Shown: in pieces, positions 34,476-46,848 of the stretch
Position numbering within the stretch: the stretch's first letter is position 1
Layout: each line of letters opens with the position of its first letter
Assembly: GCF_007655135.1 (NCBI RefSeq)
Contig: NC_045127.1
Coordinates: 9,123,001 to 9,187,000, forward strand
Length of the DNA stretch: 64,000 bases
Reading direction: 5' to 3'
Source: Punica granatum
Taxonomy: Eukaryota; Streptophyta; Magnoliopsida; Myrtales; Lythraceae
The notes under the pieces: generated by a model
The model's input: only the letters and a program-made list of their open reading frames with translations
What the model was told of the DNA's origin: nothing
Databases searched by the model: none
Made by a program: the position numbers and the translations under genes

Positions 34476-37463
34476 ATGGGGGGCGGGGACGACAGCCCCA
34501 ACAGCGGGAACAAGTGGACGCCGAACCGAGGCCACCACCGGAAAGAGGCGGAGGAGGAGGAGGTGAGCCTCTGGGGAGTCCTGGCGTTCGGTCTTATTGG
34601 CGCCACCGCCACCACTCTCGCGGTTAGCTTCTCCCCTGAATTGCTTCTTTTCCACCATTGCTGTTCGATTCTTCTTTTTTCTGTTATACTTTGTCAATCG
34701 AGATCAAATGGACGCGCTTGTAACGTTGAGATGCATTGTCGACCTCGACTTGCTAATTTAGATGTTAAAATTGAGGGGTGGGATCTAATTAGTGGAACAA
34801 AGTTAATTCCTTTTGCTCTGTACTTGCTGAGATTGTAGCTTTCTTGCTCGTAGTAGATGTGTTTTCGGTTGCTTTTGATGAAACTGATCTCTATGCTGAT
34901 CCTTCGTTGCAAATGTGACAGGCCACGAAGCTTCGGCGAACTATCGATTGGGTCTACTCTCAGGTGTGTTTCCCCATTTAGCGCTTATGGCTTGTTTCTG
35001 TGATGTGCTGTGTACTACAATTAGCAATTAGTGTTCTGATTTTGTTTTTGTGGCGCTCCCTTTATGGGGCGTTAATCGCTTGATAGGTGGTAGAGTAATG
35101 CTTGACTTCACTGTGAATATGCTACATAAAGAGAAAATGGATTGACAATTTTATGATTTTCCTTGGTAAGAATTTCTTAAAAATTAAGTAGATGAGCTGA
35201 CTGATTTTTATTTATTGTTCGTCAAAGTTTAACAGGACTCGATCTTCAGCAGAGTCCTTTCGAACATCTTTCCAAGAGGGAGCATGGAAGAGGTACAATC
35301 GGCGAATGCAGGAGGAGTATGAAGAAGAAATGGAGAGAGTGGTGAGTCTTGTACTTTGGCTGCTTTTGTTGGTGATTGCATTATTAGTAGTAATGACAAT
35401 GAAAAGCATCGTTCTTTTGTTATCTTTGTTTGGGAAATCTTCCCTATGAATTTGCCTGGTCACAGCTGCTTCGCAATTTAAACTGTACACACTTCCTTCA
35501 TGATTTCAGTCCTTTCAGATATAATGCTGCAAAAGTAACACAGCAATTGCACGTGATTGGGCAAATAATTAGAGTCAATACAATGAAAGGGTGTTACACT
35601 TTTGAATGGTTATTTTTTAGTTGTGTTCTTGATTTGGCCTCTGTAACAATGATAAGTGCATATTGGTTAAAAAGAAAGACCTGATATTAAAATGGACACT
35701 TGCTGTAAATAGTTAATCATGCTCTCTCTTTTTCTCTCTCCTCCTCTCTCTCTCTGTGGGTATAGTTCCAAGTATTTCATGTGGTTAGCTTAGTGATAAA
35801 CTAGTCCTAGTCTGCAAGGTATTGATTTTAGAGTTCTAAATGTCACGTAAGCAAGAATTTCAAGACCAGCCGGAGAATCTGACTCTGTTCTCTTATTACT
35901 CTTTCTCTGGGGACAAGATTTTGCACATACTCGGAGCAAAACATGTGAGGCTGGTGAAATAGATTACTTTTACTTAATTTAATTAGTTGAACTAGTTAAA
36001 AAGATATCAGTTCCCAATATTATGTGAGGGCACATCATTGGGTAAGCTCTTTCATCTAAGATGTTGTCATCATGCATTATAATTCAGAAGAATTAGAACC
36101 ATCGTCTTAGCAAGTGAAGTTATTATTCTTATTTTCTCTGTTCTAAGTGATATGATGAGCCATTTCTTTATCGATAATTTGGTTCTTTTTTAAATTTCGG
36201 CCACTCTTTCTACATCCTATTCTTTTGCAGGAGCGTATAAAGCGTATGCAGAGTGTGTTTAACAGGGAAAGAAACAAATACAAGAGGGGTTATGAGAGCT
36301 GGAGGGAAACTGGTCCAGGTGCATATCAACAACAGTTCCAGCGGGATGATTGGTACTGGAAGGCTGACAATTCCTTCAAAGATTATAGGACCCACTCTCG
36401 TGGACCTCCAAGAGACGGTCGAAGCCATCATCCACTATCACACCATTACTTGGTGTTGGGTCTTGACAGGTGATGATACATATGAATCTTGACCACCTTG
36501 ATATGAGGAATTCTGCCTTTTAGGTGCTGATGAAGCCATGAAGATGATATAATGATATGTTGCTGTTAAATTATCTATCATGGTAGCTGATCATGCTCAT
36601 TTTGATTTTTTATTTCCTTTCTAATTAATAGCACATAAATTTGACTGGGGACCTCTGTAACCGTTATGTCATCCTTGACACTTGCATATAAAACGAAATA
36701 ACCTTGTCTTAAATTTCTTTGCTGTAGGTCTAGGACAACTCCTTACACAGATGCCGAGATTAAGGTATGAGTGATTGCATGAGCTACTTTATCTACTGAC
36801 TTTGGACGTTCCTGTAGTTTATTTGTCTATTTTGTTACTGTGTGATTTTTCAGTCCCAGAATCTTGTCACTTTGTTTTTGAAGAAATAGACTTTACCCTG
36901 TCTCTAGCTCTTGTTGTCTGATCTAAATAATCATTGCCTCTTGACTAATTTGAAGTTGGAACATTTTCGATAAATTAGAGAAGGTTTGGTTTAATTGGAT
37001 GGAAAAAGAAATTATTTGTGTACAGACATGGAGATGGGAAATTTCCCTTCTTCTTAACACTTTATTCTTTTTATTTGTTAGATTAGAGTAGTGGCAGTTT
37101 CCAAGAGAGTGTTCTTTTGAACATTGATGAAATTTTCAGAATGTCAATACCAAGATTATTTTCTAATTATCTGCCTTGCATTATTAGCACATCATTGCCG
37201 TCTTCTAAAACAAGCTTGTAACTTTTTATTGCTGCAGACAGCATTTAGGGCCAAGGCTATGGAATTCCACCCTGATCAGAACCAGGATAATAAAGGTAAT
37301 ATTTGCTAGTAAATAAAACTTCATTGCGGCAATATTACCTCTTTTGGGTAATGCTGAATTTAAATTTACTGCTGTTTCGGCTGCAGAAGCTGCTGAGGCA
37401 AAGTTCAAGGAGGTGCTTAAGTCATACGAGGCTATCAAGCAAGAAAGGAAGACCGGGAAGTAG
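34476..37463 (+). CDS. J-domain (DnaJ-like) protein with N-terminal membrane-like segment, 237 aa
   Basis: The exons are 34476-34622, 34922-34963, 35228-35341, 36231-36469, 36728-36764, 37238-37295 and 37387-37463, with GT-AG introns and a continuous frame. The N-terminus is hydrophilic (HHRKEAEEEE), then comes a hydrophobic segment at about residues 31-49 (LWGVLAFGLIGATATTLA) that could be a membrane anchor. A basic/acidic helical region follows (WKRYNRRMQEEYEEEMERV, then MQSVFNRERNKYKRGYESW). The J domain lies at the C-terminus, about residues 170-235, with HYLVLGLDRSR, the HPDQ motif in MEFHPDQNQDN, and AKFKEVLKSYEAIK. J domains stimulate the ATPase of Hsp70 partners. Plants carry a close homologue with this arrangement; its specific client and location are not known to me. 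Confidence 0.9.
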
Positions 37464-38342
37464 TGCATGTGCTAAACATTGCTTTTCAGGATTGTGCTAA
37501 ATGCACAAGAGCGAGGTGTGCTCAGGAGGCATTCTCCTGCACATTCCTAGAAATGCAGAGGCCTTGGGGGTGTGGTAAATTCTACTTTTTGCCATATCAT
37601 TGAAGATTTTCTCGGGTCTAAGCTGCTGATGCGAAGATTCGTCATTTGAATAAGGTATACTACAGCTTTAATATCATTAGTCCAGGAAGAGTATGTATAT
37701 AAAGAGCAATAATGGTTCGATGCTGACATTGAAGTCGTGGCCTGAGAGTTGTCTTTAGCACTGGGTTGATGTATAGTAGGTTCTCTTCAGTACATTACCT
37801 CATTCTGCGGACAAGGGGGGAGAGTTCAGAGGTTGGATCCGATTCTTTATATATTTCTTTTTCTTTTTCTTTTTTGCCTTTCCATATAAGCAGTTGTACA
37901 ATAAGGATACGAAGCGAAAGGAAGAAAATTTTCCGAGCTTGTTATTTTGCTGTGTCTCGGGAAATTTCCCGTATAATCTCGAAGTTTGAGCTGATTATCA
38001 AGATGTGGCTTTATGGCATTCAATTGACCATTTGGTGGTCTGAGAATACTCCTTATGGGGCTGTCTAAACGATACGTTGCGTCGGACTTATAAATTCCGT
38101 GAATTTGCGGATTATTCACAGTTGTGTGAATGTCGGACGGAGCCCGTATGGCGTTTATCTATCGTTATGAAAAGAAATATATATATTTCATAAAAAGGAT
38201 AAGGTACATTTTGCAAAAATTAAAAAGAACAAAAATAAAAGGAAAAAATAAGATTTAAATTTTCATATTTATGAAATTGGAATTGAATTGTTGAAGCTTT
38301 GGCGGGTTAGCGCTTAGCAGTAGCAGAGGGTGGCAGAGGAAG

Positions 38343-39698
38343 ATGGAGTTCAAGTGCTCCGACGTGAATCTATGGAGAGAGGCTCTCTCCGCCTACTCGG
38401 CTCGGATCGAATCCCTCAACAAGCCCGACCTCGTCTCCCTCGACTCCTTCTACCGCCACCAGCTCCCTCCTCTTCTCCGCGGCCGGAACCCTAACCCTCA
38501 CATCACCAAGTCGGAGCTCTCTCAGCTCATGAAATGGAAGCTCACCCGCGGCAAATGGAGGTGAAGCACCGAACCCTACCCACTCCTCTCTCTCTTCTCT
38601 CATTCATGCACCGCCAGCACTTGGTGTAACTGCGCTCTTCTGATTCTTCAAAATCAATGGCTCCATATTAGTTTCGATTCATCTCAACGTGAACGATAAA
38701 TTCAACTCGGTCAAGTTAAACACGACGAAGGCGCAGTTAGTTCTATCTGTGATGGAATGTCTGAAGTTTGAAAATGATTCTCTCTTATAACCATGTTCTG
38801 GTTAACATTTCAAGTTTTGTCAAAGTGATTGAGACGCATTGTTAAGCTTGATGAACTTTCCAAAGCTTGTGTTTTTCTGCTGAGATTGAGTTTAGGCCTC
38901 GATTGATGGACTTTGTGTCGTCATTGGACGAGGGAACGGTCAAATCTGCTTCTCAAAAGGCTTTTCAAGCACTTCCAGATATCTCGAAAGTTGTATCTGA
39001 GCTTACGGTATTGAAAGGTGTTGGCCCTGCTACAGCCTCAGCTATTCTCGCTGCATACGCGCCTGAGGTTGCACCGTTTATGTCTGATGAGGTGCAATTG
39101 AAGATTCAAGTTGTTCCTTTGTTTCTGCTTGATTCCGTATCAACTGAAATTGGGGTGTGTGATTACGCTGATTTGTAGTAATTGATTGTTATTCTATTGG
39201 TGAAGGCTATGGAAGCAGCTCTTGGTAGCTCGAAGGATTACTCCTTGAAGCAGTACATGTTATTTGTGGAGAAGCTACAGGCCAAGGCAAAGGCGAGTGA
39301 TATTTTCTTTGCAGTGTATGTGATCCTATCGTCACTCTTATTAGAGGACAATATATTCCATCTGCATACAAAATCTTCATTGCACATACTGCGGGAAGAA
39401 CCAGGAAATTGAAGTCTGACATTTATTATTGAATGTGCAACAAGCAACCCCTGTGGCTGTGGCTATAACCTAAATCATATGACGACCAAAAGCAATCAAA
39501 TATTTATAGAATTGTGTCTATTGATGTATATATTGGCAAAATGATTTGCAGGAATTGAGTACCGAGGTTGATGCCTTCACACCATCTGATGTAGAGAGAG
39601 CTCTGTGGAGTTCTGCTGCGGGAGCCAAGTTGAGTGATCCTCCATCACTGTCCAAGACTAGCGTGCAAAGTGGGTCCAAGAGGAAGAGAAAGCCTTGA
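38343..39698 (+). CDS. Small helix-hairpin-helix (DNA-glycosylase-fold-like) protein, 215 aa
   Basis: The exons are 38343-38560, 38896-39091, 39206-39292 and 39552-39698, and join in frame to 215 aa. Exons 1-2 give LWREALSAYSARIESL, SLDSFYRHQLPPLL, TKSELSQLMKWKLTRGKWRP and LMDFVSSL. Residues about 115-130 form a helix-hairpin-helix motif (LKGVGPATASAILAAY) of the kind that binds DNA without base specificity in glycosylases. I see no catalytic Lys/Asp arrangement that would prove glycosylase activity. The C-terminus is basic (SKRKRKP), a possible nuclear signal. It resembles an Arabidopsis protein described only as DNA-binding. The third intron probably starts with GC, because the phase allows only AAG/GCGAGT. 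Confidence 0.85.
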
Positions 39699-39786
39699 TT
39701 TTGGTGAAAGCTGGCAACGAATCTTGTAAGTTTATGTAAAGCCTTGATTTTGGTGAAAGCTGGCAACGAATCTTGTAAGTTTATGT
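39689..39786 (+). repeat. Perfect 49-bp tandem duplication across the stop codon
   Basis: The 49 bases from 39689 recur exactly from 39738. The first copy contains the last Lys-Pro codons and the TGA of the helix-hairpin-helix gene; the second copy lies in the 3' UTR. Confidence 0.9.
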
Positions 39787-42555
39787 GCATCACTTTGTTC
39801 TCATCCTTAAGACCAACTGCACTTGACCTGTAAACTGAACATCCAAAACGGATATGGAAGGCAACCTTTATGCATCCTTTTGACGATGGATCTCCTTGAA
39901 TGGGCTTATTGGGTTCATCTGGTTAGTTGGTAGATGGGCTCCTTTAAGTCGAAAGTGTTGAAACGGTTGCTATCCATCTGATGTAATTTCACTTAATTAC
40001 TTTATTTATTCAAGTGAATGGCCAGGCTTGATTATTCTTTAGAGTAAAAGGATTTAGAAATTGAGCTTCAGCTCTTAGAATAATTAGTATTTGCAAGTCC
40101 AGAAATTTGCAATTTGACCTTACTGGTATAATTGGGACTTAGTAGTGCTGTTTTGTCTTTGGTTTTAACTCTTGTATTGTATGTAAGTCCACTATGTTTA
40201 GGCGTCTTCCTTTGTCTGCTATTGACTCCTTAGTCAACATAGGGAAAATATTCCTTGTCTTTCTGGGAATTGCTTCTGAGAAATGTATGCTAGGGAAGCA
40301 AGTTTGCCTTTTGAACACGCTTTTATTTGATATGGATACCACTGAAAATATCTTCTTCCAGGCAGCAATTGAAGAGCATTTTTGTCCACATAGCATCTGA
40401 TTCTGGACTTCTCTGTCTGCATGCAAACTTGGTAGTTAATTACTTCCAAGCTGTTGGTTGATGGGTTTGCTGTGTACGAGGGGGCTGGATTACTCATCAT
40501 GAGTTTTGCATTCCCATCAATTTAACACTGATATCTCTTGGAACTCGAGATTGGATGAGAGATCCCGCATTCTGCTTTTGAAAAGATTATATGCCCTTTG
40601 GCTTCAATAATAGGAGCAGACGGTCAAAGCATGACCTCTGCCCTGTTTTGGTCCCCATAATATGCAAGGGAAGCTTGGAATTTTGCGCTCAACCTCTTGA
40701 AGTCTGTCCCTTCCACTGGGAGCTTTTGTGAGGTTGTCTTTGGAAGTACATGGTCCCCAGACTACCACTTGACGCCATCAGGTAAATGCCTCCAACACAA
40801 CCAAAATTCCTTGCATTTTATCCGCCGCCTGCATTTCAAATTCAACGGTTCACTGACCGTTTGCTGGGCCTTATCACATGCTCTAATGTTCTGCCTCTGG
40901 CTCTTTGTCCGGCATGCCATATATGTCCATTTGTCTTCCTGGGTGTTCCTAAATTCCCTATTGTGCAAATTTCCTTTGCTTCATTATCGGCAAGAATGCC
41001 AGCCTGCATTTGCAGAATGGCATTATAAAGGGGGCACTATTTAGATCACTGGGCATTGTGCATTGGCTATACCCCCGACCTGACCAGTCACGAACATGAG
41101 TATATGTCGTATCTATTTCCTGTCCATGGCACGGTCCAACTTCCTTGTGATAAACATCAACTGTTTGAGCTTTAGGGAGCCTTTGCATGGGGTTGGGCCT
41201 TCTTGTTTGTGGGCTTCCATTCTTTGATGTAATTATCTCGCTGTCTTAAATTCCTACGTTGGTAGGAAATGGAAAATCGGCTATATGTCGGTGTATGTAT
41301 AATGGGTGGGGATCATATAGTATTGGACCGTTATCCACTAGGCACAATATTATTAGATCTGCGACGTCAATCACGGGCCTTTCACACGCCGGTCTCCATC
41401 ACGGTGCGTAGATGTTTGGTCGAGCCAGAGGGAAGGGACGTGAAAGGTGCTGCCAGTTTTCTTCATAAATACGAGTAGGTAGCATCGGAATCTAAAATGA
41501 AAAGGGGAGCGTGAAGGAGGAATATCCACTCGACTCTCCGATACAACCGTCCTCCCCAAAGAATGGTCCCTGAAAAAATTACAGAAAATAAATAATAAGT
41601 ATAGTAATTGTTTATTATTTTTAAAAAATATGTAAAAATTGATTTTTTTTTTTAAATTAGGAAGGGGACAATGGTTCAATGATGGGGCCAGAGGAGTTCG
41701 TGCATTTGTCGACTTGTGTTTTGTGAAAAGAGTCATTCAGCCCTAATCACAAGAACATGGCCTCTCATTGTTGGTTAAGAAATCCTTTTCAATCCTCCCT
41801 TTTGTTTTATGTTTTTTTTTTTAATTTTTTTATGATTTTTTTTTTTTTGAAAAATTTTTGGGGTCGGTGATAAAGATGTTTTGGCCATTGAGAAAAATAA
41901 ACTAACTTAAACAAAGAAACATCTCATATGGCTCAGCTTGATTTCCGGAGCTTGTGGTGGCATTGGCAAGATTCAAGAATCGAAACACTTAACCTTCTAC
42001 TTGTCTTCTTATATGCCCTTCCAATGCTAGCAACAAAAGTTAGGCAGGAACCGAACCCTCGACGATAAAGATGCATACAGCGGCCGCGGATTTGACTTTG
42101 TTACAGTCGACAAGGACAACGTTTTTCAAGCACGCAATGAACTGCTGGATTGGCAATTGCTCCATTCTTGGCATGATCGTGGAACTATTATGTTGATGCA
42201 ACATAATAGCAGAGTGCCTTACAATAATTTTGGATCGTGTTATTTTTGCCGTGCAATGGCGATGCTAGTGAATTCTTTACTGCTTAATTGGTTAACTTAA
42301 TTGAAAACGAGGCTGATGCTTGGGGTGTTATGGTGAAGTACAAGCATAAAATTGCAACCACCTTCCTATAAATATTTGTTTCAGTTTATACATATACTAC
42401 ACATATTCAGGGAAGGACACACGATTTGGATATAAGAGCAGGATCTTTAAAGGACGATAGGAACATAAATGTTCCGAATTAAAGCAGACGAATACATATA
42501 AACGTGGGCCATTGTCAGTTTTCCCCCATATTCTATTTTATTAAAAAGTGATATA
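39787..42555. other. Intergenic; no gene recognised
   Basis: The 3' UTR of the preceding gene would occupy the first few hundred bases. The many short frames between 40139 and 41736 are unlike known proteins and lie on both strands. A patch at 42020-42120 contains GCGGCCGCGG and a TTGAC core, without an adjacent gene. Confidence 0.4.
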
Positions 42556-42892
42556 AAAAAAAAAGCAAATTACAAAAAAAAAATCAAATTTTATAAGAAC
42601 TCTCAGTTTTGTTTTAAATTTTGTTTTGTAACAAAAAAAATTATAAATTTTCTAAAATGTCTCAATAATGACCTCCGTTATAACTTCCGTCAGTTTTTGC
42701 TGCTGATGGTGGGTCCCTTTAACAGTCCACGTAGGTCACACGTAGGTAAAAATTGACAGAAGTTATAACGGATGTCATTTTTGAAACATTTTAGAAAACT
42801 TATGGTTTTTTTTGTTACAAAACAAAATTTAAGACAAAAAAGAGATATTTTATAAAACTTGGATTTTTTTTGTAATTTACCCTATAAAAAAT
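42556..42892. mobile_element. Fold-back MITE, about 335 bp, with long inverted arms
   Basis: The left arm (GCAAATTACAAAAAAAA, then TTTTATAAGA, ATTTTGTTTTGTAACAAA, TTTCTAAAATGT, CCGTTATAACTTC) is mirrored by the right arm, which ends TTTTTTGTAATTTACCCT. The arms are roughly 130-150 bp with mismatches, around a loop of about 50 bp that contains GTCCACGTAGGTCACACG. It has no coding capacity. The transposon superfamily is not clear. Confidence 0.75.
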
Positions 42893-43134
42893 GTGATGAA
42901 AAAATATTATATAATTCAAAACTCGATGAGAAATGGGAACTGTGCATGAATCGATCATTCATAATATCGAACAAAACTAATAAAGGAGTTAGATGAATGC
43001 GTGGACTGACTCACGTTCTTCAGGAAGACTCTGTGTGCTTGTGTGTGTGTGTGTCAAGTCTTTATAAACATGCTCGGCACAAACAACACGTTTACTTGTT
43101 ACCATGTCCATCACCAATCATGACTTTTGACTTC

Positions 43135-43136
<2 letters not shown>

Positions 43137-43176
<40 letters not shown>

Positions 43177-43177
43177 A
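43137..43177. repeat. Poly-C run of 30 followed by poly-A
   Basis: Thirty C in a row (43137-43166) are followed by eleven A. Shorter runs of the same kind occur at 49201-49224 (13 C then 11 A) and 62387-62406 (20 C). Confidence 0.9.
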
Positions 43178-44886
43178 GACGGAAACTAAAGTGAAGGCTT
43201 CTAGATCGGGACGGGACATAGGATTTAAGTCAGGAGGGGAGTTTTTAAAATATTAATATAAAGTTTCTGAAGCGTATTTTCAGTACATATTTAGTTTATT
43301 ACTCGTGCGTTATATCAAGAGGATTACCTTCATTAATCCTTTTTTTTTCCCTTTCAATTAAATGAAAAGGCCTTCACGAATTTAGCAGTATGTATTTTTC
43401 CTGCATTATGCTCGAAATTGATTTTTTTTTTTATTTGAAAGATTAATCCAGGAGCTGAGATATTTTTCTAGTTATATGTATATATGGGATCCCGAAAAAA
43501 TTATTAATAAGCATCGCCCACCGACACCCTGATTCAAGTCAACCTTTCTAATGTATGTATGTAACGAGAATAAACATTAACAAAATTCATATTCAATTAA
43601 AATTATATTTTCGCAAACTTTGGCCCCTGAATTGGGGTAACCGTCCACTTGTAGGACCATTACGGGCTTGATGATTAATTATCATCTAAGACCATTGTCC
43701 TTCCCCTTTGTCTTTTTTAAATACGCAACCTAACATGTCACCTCTTCCCTTAATTACATTATTGAAAGTTTATTAAACAATGTTATAACACAAACCACAT
43801 AATTTAGAAAATGAAATGTCTCTTTTGTTTTACAAACGCGCATAACAAAAACTCTGTGATCTTAACTGAGGCAGGTGATGTTGACGATGATATCAATTGG
43901 ATTATGTAACTTAAAGTCATGTAATATCGGGTGTCGATATATCAGAACGATCTATTTGGATAATAATCATATATAGATGCGAGTTATAAATATATATATT
44001 TATATACATATATTGCATTATTATATATAACGTTAGATGCTTTGGATCCCGACATGTCTTGATACACTTTTTTTCTTTCCCTTCGGTTTAATTAATTGTA
44101 TAATTAGCACAAGAGAAACTTCGATAATTCTCCATAGAATACTGAAATCCTCGGAACAATCATGTGCGAAAGAGCTGTCAACCATTGCACTCTTTTCATC
44201 TTTTGGTCCCACCCACAAATTAAAGGGAAATAATGATCTTTTTTCAATATTTTTTTATTTTTATTTTTTTTACTTGGATATATTATTTTATTTCTAGTCC
44301 AAAATGAACAACTGATGGACTGCATTGCATTTTGCCTAAGCTTTTAGAACGATTTTTCTTTTTCCTTTTTTGGTTTTGTTTGGTGAATGCTTTCTTGGAA
44401 GTTTCTTATCAGGTGATACTGTAGAAATATATACATGATTTATGTGTGTGTATATATTATACATGCATATCGTAATCAACCATATTAGTACGAAACAAAA
44501 GAGATGATTTTGATGATGCTAGCGAGTGAGTTGTCCTGTTTTGATGATCTGATGCTCACCTATGAATTCACCTACTGTTTCTAAGTTCAAGCACTGGTCC
44601 TTTTGTTGTCCCTCTGAGATCATGTAATAAAGGATATAATAGTTTTAGGACTTGAATTTATATTATGTTTCATTATAACAGTTGAAATTCCTTACCACTC
44701 AATCAGCACTCGTTGATCGAACCAGGAATTTTAATTGGAAAAGCTCTTTCCATAGCAGCGAGTAGGAGAGTAAATAGTCTGAGCTAATTAATTTTCGGGG
44801 AAGCAACTGTTCATGCTACATTATATTGCGTTTAAAGAGAATTTTGTGCGAAAAATTCTTACGTTTATTTATCTGTTAAAATGATT

Positions 44887-44926
44887 TTGACAATAAATGT
44901 TTGGATATCCAAACATTTATTGTCAA
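44887..44926. repeat. Perfect 40-bp palindrome
   Basis: Two exact 20-base arms meet without a spacer; the left arm is TTGACAATAAATGTTTGGAT and the centre is GGATATCC. It would form a cruciform or a tight hairpin in single-stranded DNA. It has no obvious transposon termini beyond itself. Confidence 0.9.
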
Positions 44927-45439
44927 TATATCACCTTTTTTTAATGAATATTCGCTCAACTAATACTTGGTTTAAAGTGACTCACAATTATTTTTACGGG
45001 TGAATTATTTTAATTATTTCTAACTGAAATATTACCTTTTATATGATTAGTAATTTATTTTTTAGATAAGTTAAATAATTTGTAGTTTAAATATGAGTAT
45101 TAACGACAATGACAACACATATTTGACGGTAAATGTTTCAGTGTGAAAAACAATTCACAAGAGATTATGAGCTTACGCATGGATTGATTGTATTTTTACA
45201 TAGATATAAGTAACATCAGTGTGGTCATTCTTATATTCGGACTATTTAATCGTAACACAAGATACTCTAAATAAGTTTCGAATTCGTACACTGCAGTGAA
45301 AGTTCGTTAATCAAGGTGTACGATTTGCTAACTATATATCATGCGTTGTGATTGTGGTCTAATTCGATCTTCTCTAGTCCAAGAAATTAATGGCAAGAAA
45401 AAAGCAAAAAGAAAGTCAAATATTTAATAGTTACAAAAA

Positions 45440-45770
45440 AGAAAAAACAGAGGGAGAACGGCCAGAGTATTAATTGCCGGGCAGGAACAGGGGATGGGAA
45501 CAGTGGTGCCGTGGCCTCCTGCCATGACCGACGACCGCCTGGCGCCTCTGACTGCGCCGCGGGCCGGCGGTGGCGGGGGGCATCTCGGCCCGTTCACGCC
45601 ACGTGTCAAGTGCGGCAGCCGTTGCTACTACACCTGTGCGTTATGCCTTTCCTTCTACTGCTGCTTGCGTGGCAGCTCCTGGAGGCCCCACCACAACAGC
45701 GGCTGACCTGTCATCCAACACATCGAGGGAAACCCAACTGATGTGTCAGATTTTGAGATGCTGATTTTCC
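45440..45770. other. Isolated GC-rich island
   Basis: This stretch is much richer in G and C than its surroundings, with many CG dinucleotides (for example GCGCCGCGGGCC). Three overlapping ORFs cross it, but none resembles a known protein, so it is not called a gene. It may be a gene or promoter remnant. Confidence 0.4.
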
Positions 45771-45984
45771 ATTTTTACCCCTCTCGTCCTCTACAAATTA
45801 CAGTACAAAACCGAAATAAATTTAATTTGGATGGGAAAACTAGTTGATTATCGAATTTGTGCTGCAAGCTTTGTGGATGTCTTCGACAAGATTCAGTACT
45901 GTGCGAATTCTGCAATTCAAAGCTAAAGATGAATCAATCAAGAGACCATTTGTTCTTCGGGTGAATAGCAACCGATGATATATG

Positions 45985-46176
45985 GGTAGCTTTGGCTAGT
46001 AAATTTGATATTAGGGAACCTGGTGTTGCAAATCGTAGCACGACTTTAAGGGATTCAGTTCAAGTTCCAATTGAACCGATTACGCGAGCACGAGCAAAGA
46101 AGTTTAAAGATGAACTCAACAGCCTGATTCAAGAGGTTTGGGCTCAAGCAAATTCGTGGAGACCCATTGGACATTA
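45985..46176 (+). pseudogene. Gypsy pol tail upstream of the first LTR
   Basis: The frame reads NRSTTLRDSVQVPIEPITRA, then RAKKFKDELNSLIQEVW, AQANSWRPIGH and a stop. This is the C-terminal end of a Ty3/gypsy polyprotein and nearly duplicates 47295-47461. It lies directly left of an LTR, with no integrase or reverse transcriptase before it. Confidence 0.75.
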
Positions 46177-46205
46177 ATCACGTGATCCACAAAAATCCAT
46201 CAACA

Positions 46206-46834
46206 TGATTCAAGTTATAGAAGATTCAGGATAAGGCTAAATTCAGCAAGTGTTTGATGAAATTTTTAGAATATTTGAAGATCAAGAGAATATATCATCA
46301 GATTTGTTTAAAGTTTAAATCTCATAGAGATATTCTCGAGATATTTAGATTTCATATTTTTATAGATTATGCCATATCTCTATCGATATTTTAGGTTTTA
46401 TTTTCCTTATCTATAGGAGGAGATATAGCCAGATTAGAATTACTTTATGTTTATATATATTAATCTTAGTGAATTTTTAATAAAAAAATAACATTCAGAA
46501 AATTGTGAGAGTATTCTCTTTGGTTCTTGAAGAACTAATTCGAACTTATCGGAAATTTTCGTGGCGTTCATTATCGACTTATCAAACGGCTTTCCACCAC
46601 CGTTTGTGGAGTCTTCATTGACTTATCAAACGGCTTTCCACCACCGTTTGTGGCGTCTTTCTATATACCGAGGTTCTTGTTTCGCAATAAACAATGGGTT
46701 GAGGTCAGTTATACCAAGGTTCTTGTTTATGTTGGAAACAACGGGTCGAGAGTTTGTCAATCAAATCTGATCGTGGAACGATCTTAGGTTCCTTTAGTTG
46801 TTGGGTCTCGTCATTCTTGGCAAGAATCGCATCA
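46206..46834 (+). repeat. Ty3/gypsy LTR, left copy
   Basis: This block of about 630 bp matches 47477-48052 closely and ends in GAATCGCATCA. TTTGGTATCAGAGC, the initiator-methionine tRNA primer site, follows at 46835-46848. The start is approximate. It contains an internal duplication at about 46571-46652 (GACTTATCAAACGGCTTTCC twice) that is single in the right copy. Confidence 0.75.
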
Positions 46835-46848
46835 TTTGGTATCAGAGC

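Larger units (their letters stand above)
42893..45440. other. Intergenic, AT-rich; no gene recognised
   Basis: Outside the poly-C tract and the palindrome at 44887 I see only AT-rich sequence with short frames lacking any family resemblance. Confidence 0.4.
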
